Positions 18,311 through 26,900 of a stretch of DNA of 64,000 nt are shown here, piece by piece (within the stretch, counting starts at the first letter, position 1; each line of letters starts with the position of its first letter). A program made the translations under genes and the position numbers. The notes beneath the pieces are model-generated. The model worked only from the letters and a program-made list of their open reading frames with translations, ran no database searches and was not told the origin of the DNA. The stretch is from contig CAVTIA010000010.1 in assembly GCA_963734635.1 (NCBI GenBank), positions 124,001 through 188,000 on the forward strand, read 5' to 3'. This DNA is from DATCJA01 sp963734635 (GTDB lineage Bacteria > Acidobacteriota > Vicinamibacteria > Vicinamibacterales > UBA2999).

Positions 18311-19378
18311 ATGGTGCGGTTGGTGCTTCTTGCGCTGCTCGTCGCGCCTGTCACGCTCATTGCGCAATCGCGCACTCTCGACATCTATTGGATCGACGTT
18401 GAAGGCGGCGCTGCCACGCTTATCGTCACCCCGTCAGGCGAATCGATGCTCGTTGACACCGGCTACGAAACTGACGGCCGCGACGCCAAGCGCATCCACG
18501 CGGCAGCGCAACAAGCCGGGCTCAAGCGGATCGATCACGTAGTCATCAGCCACTATCACGGCGATCACGTCGGCGGGCTCGCGGCCCTGTCGAAGTTGAT
18601 GCCGCTCGGCAACTACTACGGGCGTGGCGACAAGATCGACCCCGTAGACCAGAAGTGGTACGACAGCTTCCGAACTGTCTCCGCAGGACGGCGAACGATC
18701 GTCAAGCCAGGCGATCAGATTCCGCTCAAGGGCGCGCAGGTAACGGTCGTCTCTTCGGATCACCAGATGCTCGCGCGGCCGGTGAACGGTGGCGGACCGA
18801 ACGCGCTGTGCGCGAACGCAGAACAGAAGGCGCCGGCCGGGTTCGAGAACCAGGCGGGTGTCGGCCTGCTCCTGACCTACGGCCGATTCACGTTCCTGGA
18901 TCTGATCGACATGGACTGGAGCACGGAACTGGAACTGGCGTGCCCGGTCAACAAGGTGGGTGCTGTCACCTTGTTCCAGACCAATCGTCACGGCTCATGG
19001 GACGGAGCGGGCGCGCCGGCGTTCCTCGGTGCCATCCGGCCCCAGGTGATTGTCTTCAACAACGGACCGCGGAAGGGTCTGGGACAGGTCGACAACAACG
19101 CGAAGACAACCACGCCTCCCGGCGTCAAGGTGCCTCCGTACGAGCGAAACGGCTACGCGCGGGCTGCAGCGCTCCCGGGCGTCGAGGGCATCTGGCAGGG
19201 ACATCTGTCGCTGCTGGACAAAGATCCGAAGCACAACACCTCGCCGGACATGATCGCGAATCTCGAAGAGACCGCTGAGTGCCAGGGGCACTGGATCAAG
19301 GCGTCGGTCGAACAGGGCGGCAGGTACACCATCGTCAACGGGAGGAATGGGTTCAGCAGGACATACATGACCCGCTGA
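18311..19378 (+). CDS. Exported metallo-beta-lactamase-fold hydrolase (ComEC-like domain)
   Basis: A 355-residue protein with signal peptide (LVLLALLVAPVTLIAQS) and the metallo-beta-lactamase fold. Visible metal-site motifs are YWIDVEGGAATLI, MLVDTGYE, VISHYHGDHVGGL (HxHxDH) and LLTYGRFTFLDLIDMDW. The Shine-Dalgarno AAAGGAGG is strong and 5 bases from the ATG. Substrate is not predicted. It is related only distantly to the other MBL protein at 14372. A convergent mscL gene follows, with a hairpin in the gap. Confidence 0.85.
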   Translation: MVRLVLLALLVAPVTLIAQSRTLDIYWIDVEGGAATLIVTPSGESMLVDTGYETDGRDAKRIHAAAQQAGLKRIDHVVISHYHGDHVGGLAALSKLMPLGNYYGRGDKIDPVDQKWYDSFRTVSAGRRTIVKPGDQIPLKGAQVTVVSSDHQMLARPVNGGGPNALCANAEQKAPAGFENQAGVGLLLTYGRFTFLDLIDMDWSTELELACPVNKVGAVTLFQTNRHGSWDGAGAPAFLGAIRPQVIVFNNGPRKGLGQVDNNAKTTTPPGVKVPPYERNGYARAAALPGVEGIWQGHLSLLDKDPKHNTSPDMIANLEETAECQGHWIKASVEQGGRYTIVNGRNGFSRTYMTR

Positions 19379-19406
19379 CCGCGCCGGCAAGCACCGACGG
19401 CTGACA

Positions 19407-19428
19407 GGCGGGTCCAAAAGAACCCGCC
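19407..19428. terminator. Bidirectional hairpin between convergent genes
   Basis: GGCGGGT and ACCCGCC form a 7-bp stem with an 8-base loop (ccaaaaga) between the stops at 19378 (plus) and 19486 (minus). Position and symmetry fit a shared terminator; there is no clear T-run on either side. Confidence 0.45.
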
Positions 19429-19485
19429 CTGCGGGACTGATCTGACTAGCGCGCTGCGACGGCCAACTCCGACTCGCGGATTGGA

Positions 19486-19947
19486 TCAGCGCACTGCCAC
19501 CCCCAGCTCCGACGTGCAGTTCGGGCATCGTCGCGCACGTAGCGAGATCGTCGATACACAGTAGGGGCACTCCTGTGTCGTCGGCGCGCCCGCAGCGACA
19601 GGCTTGTCGAACGCGCCCTTGATGCGGTTGACCTGCCTGACCATCAGGAACACGGCAAACGCGACGATCAGGAATCCAATCACGTCGTTGATGAACTGGC
19701 CGTAGGCGATGACGGGAATTCCCTGCGCCTTCGCCTCAGCCAGCGATGGCGGAATGCCCTTCGACGTATCGAGCACCTGGAAAAGGCTCGAAAAATCAAC
19801 GCGTCCGATCAGCAGGCCAAGCGGAGGCATGAGCATGCCTTCGACGAGACTCGTGACGATGCGTCCGAACGCGGCGCCGATGATCACGCCGACGGCGAGA
19901 TCGATCACGTTGCCGCGCGCGATGAACTCACGAAATTCCTTCAACAT
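19486..19947 (-). CDS. mscL: Large-conductance mechanosensitive channel MscL with C-terminal zinc-ribbon tail
   Basis: MscL forms a homopentameric inner-membrane pore that opens under membrane tension to release solutes in osmotic downshock. The 153-residue protein begins KEFREFIARGNVIDLAVGVI, has the first helix with the gate-lining GVIIGAAFGRIVTSLV, a periplasmic loop and the second helix (DVIGFLIVAFAVFLMV). After the usual cytoplasmic helix it carries a tail with CPYC and CPNC separated by 13 residues, which looks like a zinc ribbon; canonical MscL of E. coli (136 residues) lacks it. The ribosome site GGAG lies ten bases before the ATG. Confidence 0.95.
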   Translation of the reverse strand: MLKEFREFIARGNVIDLAVGVIIGAAFGRIVTSLVEGMLMPPLGLLIGRVDFSSLFQVLDTSKGIPPSLAEAKAQGIPVIAYGQFINDVIGFLIVAFAVFLMVRQVNRIKGAFDKPVAAGAPTTQECPYCVSTISLRARRCPNCTSELGVAVR

Positions 19948-19983
19948 GTTGGGTCTCCATAGCCAAGGCGCGGCTGCGCGCGC

Positions 19984-21027
19984 TTAGAAAATCGCGAGCG
20001 GGTTGACCGGCGACCCGGTCCCGCCTTCAACGGGCAGCGGCGCAAACGTCATCAGGAACTCGTACCGATTCAGCTTTCTCGCCGTCGCAACGGCCTGTTC
20101 CAGGTCGAGGCACTCGACAATGTTGATGCCCATCCAGTTGAGCACCGCAACGTGGATCGGATTGCGCATTCCCTCCCAGCCCGGCCTCGGGTTCCAGTCG
20201 ATGTTGAAGTCGTGACCAATGAACGCGGGCATCCGCTCGTGCATCCACGGAATCGTGTCGGGGTAATACCCCGCGACCTGTCCGGTCCACGGCCCAACGG
20301 CCGCGCGTCGCTTCCAGCGGCCGATGTAAAGCAGCACGATGTCACCGGGACCCGCTTTGACGCCCGACTTCTTTTCCCATGCTTCGAGGTCGGCGCGGCG
20401 AATCGGCGTCGTGGGGTCAACCCAGTCGCCCCCCTTGAGCTGCACCATGTCGTAGAGCACGGCGCGCGTCGCAATGCCGTCCTTCCAGTTCATGACGCTC
20501 CCCTTCTTGCAGCCGCTCTCGGGCGTGATGTTGTCCTTGACGGGAACGCCGTTGTACATCATGCCGTTCTCGAAGAAGTGGCACCACGTATCCATGTGCG
20601 CCACAGTCTGGCCGTGATAGCTGACTTGATAGTTGTCGGTGGTGCCGCCGTCGGTGATGTTGTTGGTGGTTCGGCGGAACAAGCCATTCGCGTTGACGTC
20701 CGCGGCCGCAACCGTAGGCATGGGCGGCGCCAGCGAAACGACGATCCCGTTCCTGACGAGCCCGACCGCGTTGCGCACCTTCTGCGGAGTGATCAGGTTG
20801 GAGGCCCCTTTGTTGTCATCGGTCCCCCACTTGCCCCATGTCTTGAACTCTTTTCGCCACTGCTCGTACTGGGCCCGCAGCGCAGCCGTGTCGGCGGGCG
20901 GCGGTGGAGCTGGCGTCTGGGCCTGTGTGCCAGCCGCGGGCGCCTGTGCGCGCAGGTGAAATCCACCGGCGACTCCCACGAGTACCAAAACGACACCCAG
21001 GCCGATCGATCTCATGCGATGTCCCAT
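19984..21027 (-). CDS. Exported cyclase-family hydrolase (kynurenine-formamidase-like)
   Basis: A 347-residue protein of the cyclase family (PF04199), which includes metal-dependent amidases such as bacterial kynurenine formamidase. A signal peptide (LGVVLVLVGVAGGFHLRAQ) and a Pro-rich linker are followed by the domain. The metal-site motif is seen as HGQTVAHMDTWCHFFENG, matching HxDxxxH, and a later FIGHDFNIDW. The ATG at 21027 has AGGGAGGAG upstream. The natural substrate cannot be read from the sequence; the export signal argues against a tryptophan-degradation role in the cytoplasm. Confidence 0.83.
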   Translation of the reverse strand: MGHRMRSIGLGVVLVLVGVAGGFHLRAQAPAAGTQAQTPAPPPPADTAALRAQYEQWRKEFKTWGKWGTDDNKGASNLITPQKVRNAVGLVRNGIVVSLAPPMPTVAAADVNANGLFRRTTNNITDGGTTDNYQVSYHGQTVAHMDTWCHFFENGMMYNGVPVKDNITPESGCKKGSVMNWKDGIATRAVLYDMVQLKGGDWVDPTTPIRRADLEAWEKKSGVKAGPGDIVLLYIGRWKRRAAVGPWTGQVAGYYPDTIPWMHERMPAFIGHDFNIDWNPRPGWEGMRNPIHVAVLNWMGINIVECLDLEQAVATARKLNRYEFLMTFAPLPVEGGTGSPVNPLAIF

Positions 21028-21105
21028 AACGCTCCTCCCTGATTTGCGGGCGCCAATTCTAATCCGGAAACACTCAACTCAACACAACTCAAGACTCCCG
21101 AGCGG

Positions 21106-21130
21106 GTCCGCCTGAAGGCGGACGCTACGT
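21106..21130 (-). repeat. REP-like palindrome
   Basis: One copy of GTCCGCC-TGAA-GGCGGAC followed by gctacgt, in the gap between the cyclase start and the DinB stop. Same family as the copies at 6996, 25315, 40267 and 47784. Confidence 0.8.
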
Positions 21131-21143
21131 CCACGACTCGAAA

Positions 21144-21659
21144 CTACAGACGCGCCGATGCCGCATTGCGTTCACGGTAAAACGAGATCAGGTCCATGCT
21201 GGCCGGCGGAGACTGCTCGAGTTGCCGCAGCATCGTCGTGATCTGTCCGCGGTGATACGACCCGTGGTTCACCAGATGCTGCAGCATCTGCCAGAACGGT
21301 TGGGCCTGAACCTGTCCGGTGATGGCCTTGTACTCGATCGGCTCACCAACACCTTGCTCGCCAAGCCTTTCGAGAACCGCGCGGACCTTCCGCTCTTGTT
21401 CCCGCCACGCGAGGCGAATGCTGGGCACGTCGGGAAATTCGACGGGATCGGGCATTCCACGCGGTGGTTCGCGTTCCCACCGATCGCACCAGACTCGGTC
21501 TGCCCCGTACAGGTGAACCAGTGTGTCTCGAATCGACCGAAAGCTGTTGCCGAGATCCTCATTGAGCTGCTCGGAAGAGAGCCGGTCCACTGCGTCGAGC
21601 AGCCTGTCGCGTGCCCAGTAGTGATAATCGACGAGCGTTCGCAATTCCTGAAGGTTCAT
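21144..21659 (-). CDS. DinB-family four-helix metalloprotein
   Basis: A 171-residue protein of the DinB/YfiT-like four-helix bundle superfamily. The three-histidine nickel or zinc site is visible: TLVHLYGAD for the first helix and LVNHGSYHRGQITTMLRQL for the last. Start has GGGGGAG before the ATG. Members act as thiol-dependent transferases or are damage-inducible proteins of unknown activity; nothing in the context selects one. It is divergent from the adjacent M20 gene, with a 34-base gap. Confidence 0.85.
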   Translation of the reverse strand: MNLQELRTLVDYHYWARDRLLDAVDRLSSEQLNEDLGNSFRSIRDTLVHLYGADRVWCDRWEREPPRGMPDPVEFPDVPSIRLAWREQERKVRAVLERLGEQGVGEPIEYKAITGQVQAQPFWQMLQHLVNHGSYHRGQITTMLRQLEQSPPASMDLISFYRERNAASARL

Positions 21660-21693
21660 GGCTCCCCCCTGTGGTGATTTATGATCGGCGTCG

Positions 21694-22566
21694 ATGCGAC
21701 GACAGAGACTCGCCGGCGTGCTCCTCCTGACGGTGCTCGTGTTCCCATCCGCGGCTGGACGGGCGCAGACGACGTCACCCGCTCAAACGACGATTGATGC
21801 ACTCTATCCCGACCTGGCGGCCCTGTACGAAGATCTGCATCGTAATCCGGAGCTGGCATTTCAGGAAAAGCGAACTGCAGCGACGCTGGCGGCGCGTCTC
21901 AAGTCACTGGGGTACGAAGTCACGACGGACGTGGGAGGTACGGGGATCGTGGCGCTGCTGCGTAACGGACCTGGTCCGATCGCGATGCTTCGAACCGAGC
22001 TCGATGCGCTGCCTGTGGCAGAGAAGACGGGTGCGCCATTTGCCAGCACGGTGACCACCAAGAACGCCACAGGTCAGCGTGGGACGCAGGGCAACATCAT
22101 TCCGGATCAGGTCAGGATGGAATTGAGCGTGCGGACGTTCAGCGAAGACGTGCGGAAACGAGCTCTCTCGTCGATCGAACGTATTGCCAAAGCCGAAGCG
22201 CTCGCCGCCGGAGCGCCGCGCGAGCCGACGATTGAGTTTGCGAACGCGGGAATCGGGCCCGTCTTCAACGACCCCAGCCTGACCGGCCGGCTGGCCACCG
22301 CACTGCGTGCCGCAATGGGTTCAGATCGCGTCGTCGACATGCCCGCGAAGATGACGTCGGAGGATTTCGCCGAATACGGACGCGCCGGTGTTCCAGCCGT
22401 GCTGCTGCACATTGGCGCCGTCGCGCCAGCGCGACTCGAGGAAGCCAGACGCACGGGCAACCCGGTGCCTGCCCCGCACTCTCCCGAATGGCTCCCGGCG
22501 CTCGAACCGACACTGAAGGGCGCAGTCCAGGCCGAGACCGCTGCGCTGATCGAACTGTTGCAGTGA
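21694..22566 (+). CDS. M20 amidohydrolase/peptidase with internal in-frame deletion
   Basis: An exported M20-family protein of 290 residues where about 430 is normal. The N-terminal part is intact (signal peptide ending GRAQ; DLHRNPELAFQEKRTA; LRTELDALPVAEKTGAPFAS), and the C-terminal part is intact (GNIIPDQVRMELSVRTFSED; MTSEDFAEYGRAGVPAVLL; APHSPEW). The segment between TVTTKNATGQ and GTQGNIIPD is missing. In relatives it holds HACGHD, the PAEE glutamates and the dimerisation-domain His, so metal binding should be lost. The frame is kept. It may be a real deletion, a non-catalytic remnant or a collapsed assembly. Confidence 0.8.
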   Translation: MRRQRLAGVLLLTVLVFPSAAGRAQTTSPAQTTIDALYPDLAALYEDLHRNPELAFQEKRTAATLAARLKSLGYEVTTDVGGTGIVALLRNGPGPIAMLRTELDALPVAEKTGAPFASTVTTKNATGQRGTQGNIIPDQVRMELSVRTFSEDVRKRALSSIERIAKAEALAAGAPREPTIEFANAGIGPVFNDPSLTGRLATALRAAMGSDRVVDMPAKMTSEDFAEYGRAGVPAVLLHIGAVAPARLEEARRTGNPVPAPHSPEWLPALEPTLKGAVQAETAALIELLQ

Positions 22567-22568
22567 AG

Positions 22569-22628
22569 GTCCGGCTGAAGGCGGACCTCGATGAGCCCGC
22601 GAGGCGACGCGCAGGCTGAAGCCTGCGC
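22569..22628. repeat. Two REP-like palindromes between converging genes
   Basis: A degenerate unit (gtccg...cggac, 22569-22586) is followed by a perfect GCGCAGGC-TGAA-GCCTGCGC at 22609-22628. The adjoining base pairs supply the stop codon of the minus-strand esterase, so the element marks the transcript end of both genes. Confidence 0.75.
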
Positions 22629-22629
22629 G

Positions 22630-23400
22630 CTACTTCAGGCGTGGATGGTCCTTGAAGAACTCGGCGATGCGCTCGGATGTGCCGCGCGGGAACTCGTGGC
22701 CGCCCTGGTGAACCCACGTCACCACAGGCGTCGCGGAACTGCCTCCATAAATCGTGCATCCGTTGCCACAGCGGTCGGTCTGGCTGCGGGCACCGTTGAT
22801 GGCAACCGCCGAGACAATCGCCGCCCGCTGATCGGCGTATGCAATTTGCGGATCGGCCACGCCAGCGACATGCAGAATTGGCCGGGGCTGCTTCGGCTGG
22901 ACCGCCGGTCTGAGCCGACCTGCAACCACAGCGTAGGCGGCAAACATGTTCGGCCGTTCCGCCCACAACAGGAACGTGAACGCGGCCCCATTGGAAAAGC
23001 CCGTCGCGTAGACGCGGTCGTCGTCCAGGGCGTACGTCTTGCGCAGGGCAGCAAGCGCCGCATCAACGAGCTTCAAATCGCGATCGTTGTCCTGGCCGCG
23101 CTCCCCCTGCCAACCCGAAAGCCCTCGGTTGTCGAGCCCCTGGAAGTACACGACGATCGCGTCAGGCCAGGCACGGTGAAGTCCTACGAACTGAAAATTC
23201 TGAGTGTCGTCGCCCCGGCCGTGAAAAGCAAAGACAACAGGAAGCTTCGTCCCCTGGGGAGGGGCCGATGGCGCATATACGATGCCGCGCCGGGTGTCGC
23301 CACCGACCTTCCAGGTTACTTCGTGCGCCGACGTCTGTTGCGCCCATGCGTTGGCGACGACGAGCGCCAAGGCGGCTGTGATTGCAAGCGTGCGAATCAC
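22630..23400 (-). CDS. Exported PHB-depolymerase/feruloyl-esterase-like alpha/beta hydrolase
   Basis: A 256-residue secreted serine esterase of the LpqC/PHB-depolymerase family. After a signal peptide (TLAITAALALVVANAWAQ) come VVFAFHGRGDDTQNF (oxyanion loop), DDRVYATGFSNGAAFTFLL with the nucleophile Ser in GFSNG, HVAGVADPQIAY near the acid, and QGGHEFPRG with the catalytic His. The start is GTG at 23400, overlapping the stop of the basic protein upstream (GTGA), so they should be co-translated. Polyester, ester or short-chain substrates are possible. Confidence 0.85.
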   Translation of the reverse strand: MIRTLAITAALALVVANAWAQQTSAHEVTWKVGGDTRRGIVYAPSAPPQGTKLPVVFAFHGRGDDTQNFQFVGLHRAWPDAIVVYFQGLDNRGLSGWQGERGQDNDRDLKLVDAALAALRKTYALDDDRVYATGFSNGAAFTFLLWAERPNMFAAYAVVAGRLRPAVQPKQPRPILHVAGVADPQIAYADQRAAIVSAVAINGARSQTDRCGNGCTIYGGSSATPVVTWVHQGGHEFPRGTSERIAEFFKDHPRLK

Positions 23401-23787
23401 TGCTCGTCGTCCGCATCAAGCGGCGGACCCATGTCCTCGTCGTCGGAGAGATATCCCTGGCCGCCTTCGCCCCATCCGGAGGTGGGCGGCGTGTCGAACA
23501 TCCCGCCGCCGGTCATCGCCGGCTCAGCGGCCGCGACTGCAGGCCCGGAGCGCATGCGCGGGGCCTTCTTTTTCGCCGGCGCCCGTCGCGGCGACGGTTT
23601 TTCTGGTCCCCGTCTTTTTCGCCCCTCGGGACGACTTCCTTGCGCGCGTCGTCTTCCGTGCCGCGGCAGACCTGCTCCGGGCGGAACGTGTCGTCTTCTT
23701 CGACTTCCGCGATGCCGACTTGCGCTTCGATACCGACTTGCGCTTCGACGCCGTTCGTTTCCTCGCGGCGCGTTTCTTCGGACTCAT
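23397..23787 (-). CDS. Histone-H1-like Lys/Arg-rich protein with acidic tail (frameshifted)
   Basis: A low-complexity basic protein, about 129 residues if repaired. From the ATG at 23787 the frame reads MSPKKRAARKRTASKRKS with many KR, SK and RKT steps, like bacterial histone-H1-like DNA-binding proteins. Near 23580-23610 the frame must shift by one base, after which it reads APAKKKAPRMRSGPAV, then a Gly-rich part and an acidic end (YLSDDEDMG, DADDEQ). This second frame ends in a TGA that overlaps the GTG of the esterase, which supports it as the real end. The shift site in the codon-poor basic region cannot be fixed exactly. Confidence 0.6.
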
Positions 23788-23945
23788 GTTGTTGTCCTCG
23801 CACGAAATTGCTGATCGAGATTGGCGATCGCAGGCTGTTGCCGACTGCCCCAATGCTGATGGGGCCGCGCGCTTGTCAATCGTCGATTGGACAAACGCCA
23901 ATCGCGTACAGTCTACACTCGCTCAATCTCAAATCTGCATTTCGT

Positions 23946-25259
23946 TCACTCGGTCGTACGCCCACCGAAGCGCGCGCGCAGGCCGGCGCGATCGACAACG
24001 GCGCCGCGGATGTAAACGGCGTTGATCCGACGGGTGTTCGTGATGTTATCCAGCGGGTTCGCGTCGAGCACGATGAAATCCGCGCTCTTTCCGGCCGCAA
24101 CCGTACCCAGATCGCTGAGCTTCATGACCTCGGCGGAATTTCGCGTGGCCGCGACAAGGACGTCGTTTGTAGACATGCCGGCCGCTACCATGTCCTCCAT
24201 CTCGATGTGCGGCCCGTACGGCGTGTTGCCGTCGGTTCCCATCGCGATCTTGACGCCTGCCGCGCTGAGCTTCGCGAGATTGCGCGCCTGGATGCCGTAC
24301 AGCTTCTGCGCCTCAGGGTCGTCCTTGGCTGCTGCCGCCTGAAGCTTTTCAAGCTCGGCTGGCGCAACCGTATCGCTCACCCAGCTCAGATCGGTCTTGA
24401 CTCCGCGATTCGGCAGGTTCGGAACGAGGATCACCTCCGGACGCTGCTTGTACATCGCCACGAACTCCTCGTCGATGTCTCGGTCGCGGACCCCGTGGGC
24501 GAACGCGTCGAGACCCGCCTTCAGAAGTCCCTTCGCGTCAGTCAACTCATAGATATGCGCCGTGACACGGAGGCCGTTCTTGTGCGCCTCGTCGATGACA
24601 GCGCCGTACAGCTCAGGCGTGAGCTTCTTGTACTTGTTGTCGCGATCGTCAACCCAGATCTTGATGATGTCGACTTTCCGCTTCGCATTGTCCTGCACGG
24701 CTGCGCGGGCTTCGGCGTCCGTCGATACCCACATGGGGACTTCGGTTCGTCCCGGCTCGGGCGCCGTGATGCCGCGCCCGGCGGTGAGGAATCGGGCGGT
24801 GCCCGGCATCGTCTGGCTCTCGGTGCGGACCTGATACGGAATATCACCCTGGTCCTGTCCCATGCTGATTGCAGCGACCACGCCGTAATACGCACGGCGC
24901 TGCAGGTCTTCGATGAGCGTCTCACGCATCTGAGAACGCAGATGCACGTGGGCGTCGAGAATCGCCGGCATCACCGTCTTGCCGGCAAGGTTGACCCGCG
25001 TCGCGCCTTCGGGTACCTGCACTTCACCAGCGCGTCCCACCTGCACGAACTGAGTATCGCGAACGACGACGACCGCGTTCTCGATTGGTGCGCTACCGTC
25101 GCCGACAATCACCCGCGCCCCCTCGAACACCGTCGTGGGTGGGCCAGCCGGTGCCTGGGTTGTTTCCGTCGTCTGTCCACACGCGGCCACCAGCGTGGTC
25201 AGGGCCAGCAGTCCCGTTAGGACGATCGCGAAGCGTGATTTGATTTGTGCTACACGCAT
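23946..25259 (-). CDS. Exported amidohydrolase-superfamily lipoprotein
   Basis: A 437-residue metal-dependent amidohydrolase (imidazolonepropionase-like subgroup). The start at 25259 has TTGGAGGA upstream and opens a lipoprotein signal (VLTGLLALTTLVAAC), so it is likely anchored in a membrane. Metal and active-site motifs are MPAILDAHVHLRSQ (HxH), VDIIKIWVDD (Lys ligand), LRVTAHIYELTDA, DAFAHGVRDRD and IAMGTDGNTPYG (final Asp). The C-terminal strand AGKSADFIVLDANPLDNI is typical. Substrate unknown; relatives include dipeptidases and cyclic-amide hydrolases. Confidence 0.88.
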   Translation of the reverse strand: MRVAQIKSRFAIVLTGLLALTTLVAACGQTTETTQAPAGPPTTVFEGARVIVGDGSAPIENAVVVVRDTQFVQVGRAGEVQVPEGATRVNLAGKTVMPAILDAHVHLRSQMRETLIEDLQRRAYYGVVAAISMGQDQGDIPYQVRTESQTMPGTARFLTAGRGITAPEPGRTEVPMWVSTDAEARAAVQDNAKRKVDIIKIWVDDRDNKYKKLTPELYGAVIDEAHKNGLRVTAHIYELTDAKGLLKAGLDAFAHGVRDRDIDEEFVAMYKQRPEVILVPNLPNRGVKTDLSWVSDTVAPAELEKLQAAAAKDDPEAQKLYGIQARNLAKLSAAGVKIAMGTDGNTPYGPHIEMEDMVAAGMSTNDVLVAATRNSAEVMKLSDLGTVAAGKSADFIVLDANPLDNITNTRRINAVYIRGAVVDRAGLRARFGGRTTE

Positions 25260-25314
25260 TGAGTCCTCCAAACTCCTCTGGTCCGGCGACCGCCGGATAC
25301 TCCGTACTCGTTTG

Positions 25315-25438
25315 GTCCGCCTGAAGGCGGACACTACGTACGATTAGGTGCGCCCACGTACGGACGATTAGGTGGCGTCCACGTACGTAGTGTCCGGCTT
25401 TAGCGCCTACGTACGTAGTGTCCGGCTTTAGCCGGACC
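25315..25438. repeat. Cluster of three REP-like palindromes
   Basis: The gap between two minus-strand genes holds GTCCGCC-TGAA-GGCGGAC with tail actacgtacg, two tandem copies of the spacer word gattaggtg, then an inverted unit acgtacgtagtgtccggctt (incomplete) and a full inverted unit ending GTCCGGC-TTTA-GCCGGAC. Units face each other in head-to-head pairs. Apart from this cluster I see no feature in 25260-25461. Confidence 0.85.
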
Positions 25439-25461
25439 CGAGAACAAGCGATCTCAACCTG

Positions 25462-26884
25462 TTAACGTGTCGCATTTGAATCAGGTATCAGCAGGCGGAT
25501 GGTGCCGTCATGCTTGTTGAGCAGAAAGACCTGACCATCCGGACCTGCGCCGAAACGAAGATCAGCGCGCGAAGTCTGGGTCTTGCCTTGCGTGGCGTTC
25601 TTTTCGCGAATGACCTGCAGGAACGTTTTCGGTTCGCCACCGTCGCTGAGCAGCACGCGCCGAATCGCGTCCTGACCACCCGACGGCAACTTGTCTGCCT
25701 GAAGATAGAAGATCTCGCCGCTTGGAAAGTCTCCGAACAGCACGAGGTTGGCTAGTTGCGAGATCGCATTGCTCCGGTACACGTGAACGCCGGTGACGGC
25801 CGATTGCGTCTGCAGCAGCGGATCGAGCTGTCCGTACTCGACGACAGGATAGGTTACGGATGGATCGCTTCGCCGGTCCGTAAGGCTCACGGCCTGGCGA
25901 CTCACAAACCCGAAACTACCCTCCCATTTGTTCCAACCGAGATTCGCGCCTGCTCGCGCCACGCTGAGCTCCTCGACGATGTCCTGGCCAATGTCGGCGA
26001 TAAACAGATTTCCGTTTCGCGGGTCCCAGCCAAAACGCTGAGGATTGCGAAGCCCATAGACGTAAATCTCTCCGAGCACGCCGTCTTTGCCGACAAACGG
26101 ATTGCCGGACGGAACTCCGTACTTGCCATTGGCTGCTGTTCGATCCAAGAGGATCGATTCTCAGACATCTTGCCGAACGGTGATCCGAGGTTCTGCGCGA
26201 GGTTGAGCGGATCGCCGCCGCTGCCTCCGTCGGCCACCGCAACGTAGAGCAATCCGAATTCGGCGCTTCCTGGAGCCGCATTCGGATTGAAGCTCATATG
26301 GCCGGCGTTGTGGTTCTGAAACGGCTGCTCGAGTCGCAGCAGCTCGCGCGGCGGCCCGCCGTCGTACGTGGCGGCGCCCGGGTTACGCGCCGTCCACTCG
26401 AACAGCACCGTGTGATGAGTGCGGTTTCCGCCGCCCGGCGTGAAATCGGGTCGCGGCGTCGTATTCGCGCTGTCGGTCCACGTGTACAGCTTGCCGGCAC
26501 CTGGTGTCCCGGCACGACCGAACTGCGGGTGCAGCGCGAAACTCTGAAACCCGCGCTCTCGACCCATGGATTGAACGTTGACGCCCCATTTCGGATCGTT
26601 GATGTCCAGGTACGGGGTCACCGTGCGGCCGTCGTAGCTCACCGTATGGAGCGGTCCACGCATGTCGTTGACGAACATGCGGCGGGTCCCTGGCTCGTCG
26701 ACCAGCAGCATCGTCCGAGCCGCCTCGTGCCACTGACATCGGGAATGGACGCGAACTCGCGGAACCTCACGCGGATCACACCGTCGGTCGTCGGAATCGG
26801 CGCAGGAAATGGATCAGTTGCCGTCTGCGCGGCCGCCGCGGCCGTTATCAGCAGCATCAGGAGAGTGGTTCGCGCAGCCCGCAT
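25462..26884 (-). CDS. Secreted PQQ-type sugar dehydrogenase-like protein (several frameshifts)
   Basis: A beta-propeller dehydrogenase-like protein of about 473 residues, similar in order of motifs to the gene at 11049. From 26884 there is a signal peptide (RTTLLMLLITAAAAAQ) and FREFASIPDVSGT; the frame then changes near 26715-26740 to AARTMLLVDEPGTRRMFVND. It continues through FALHPQFG and LRLEQPFQNHNAGHMSFNP to GSPFGKM. At about 26175 it shifts to LRIDPLGSNS, and near 26140 to ANGKYGVPSGNPFVG, YVYGLRNPQRFGWDPRNG and FIADIGQDIVEE. Both later shifts fit one extra base each. Intact motifs on all sides suggest sequence error rather than decay. It sits 16 bases after the racemase-family gene. 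Confidence 0.75.
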
Positions 26885-26900
26885 GCGCGCCCTTATACCA

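Noticed and set aside
23382..25220. 612-codon plus-strand frame across the basic protein and the amidohydrolase
   Set aside because: Runs through two real minus-strand genes; composition and motifs belong to the other strand.
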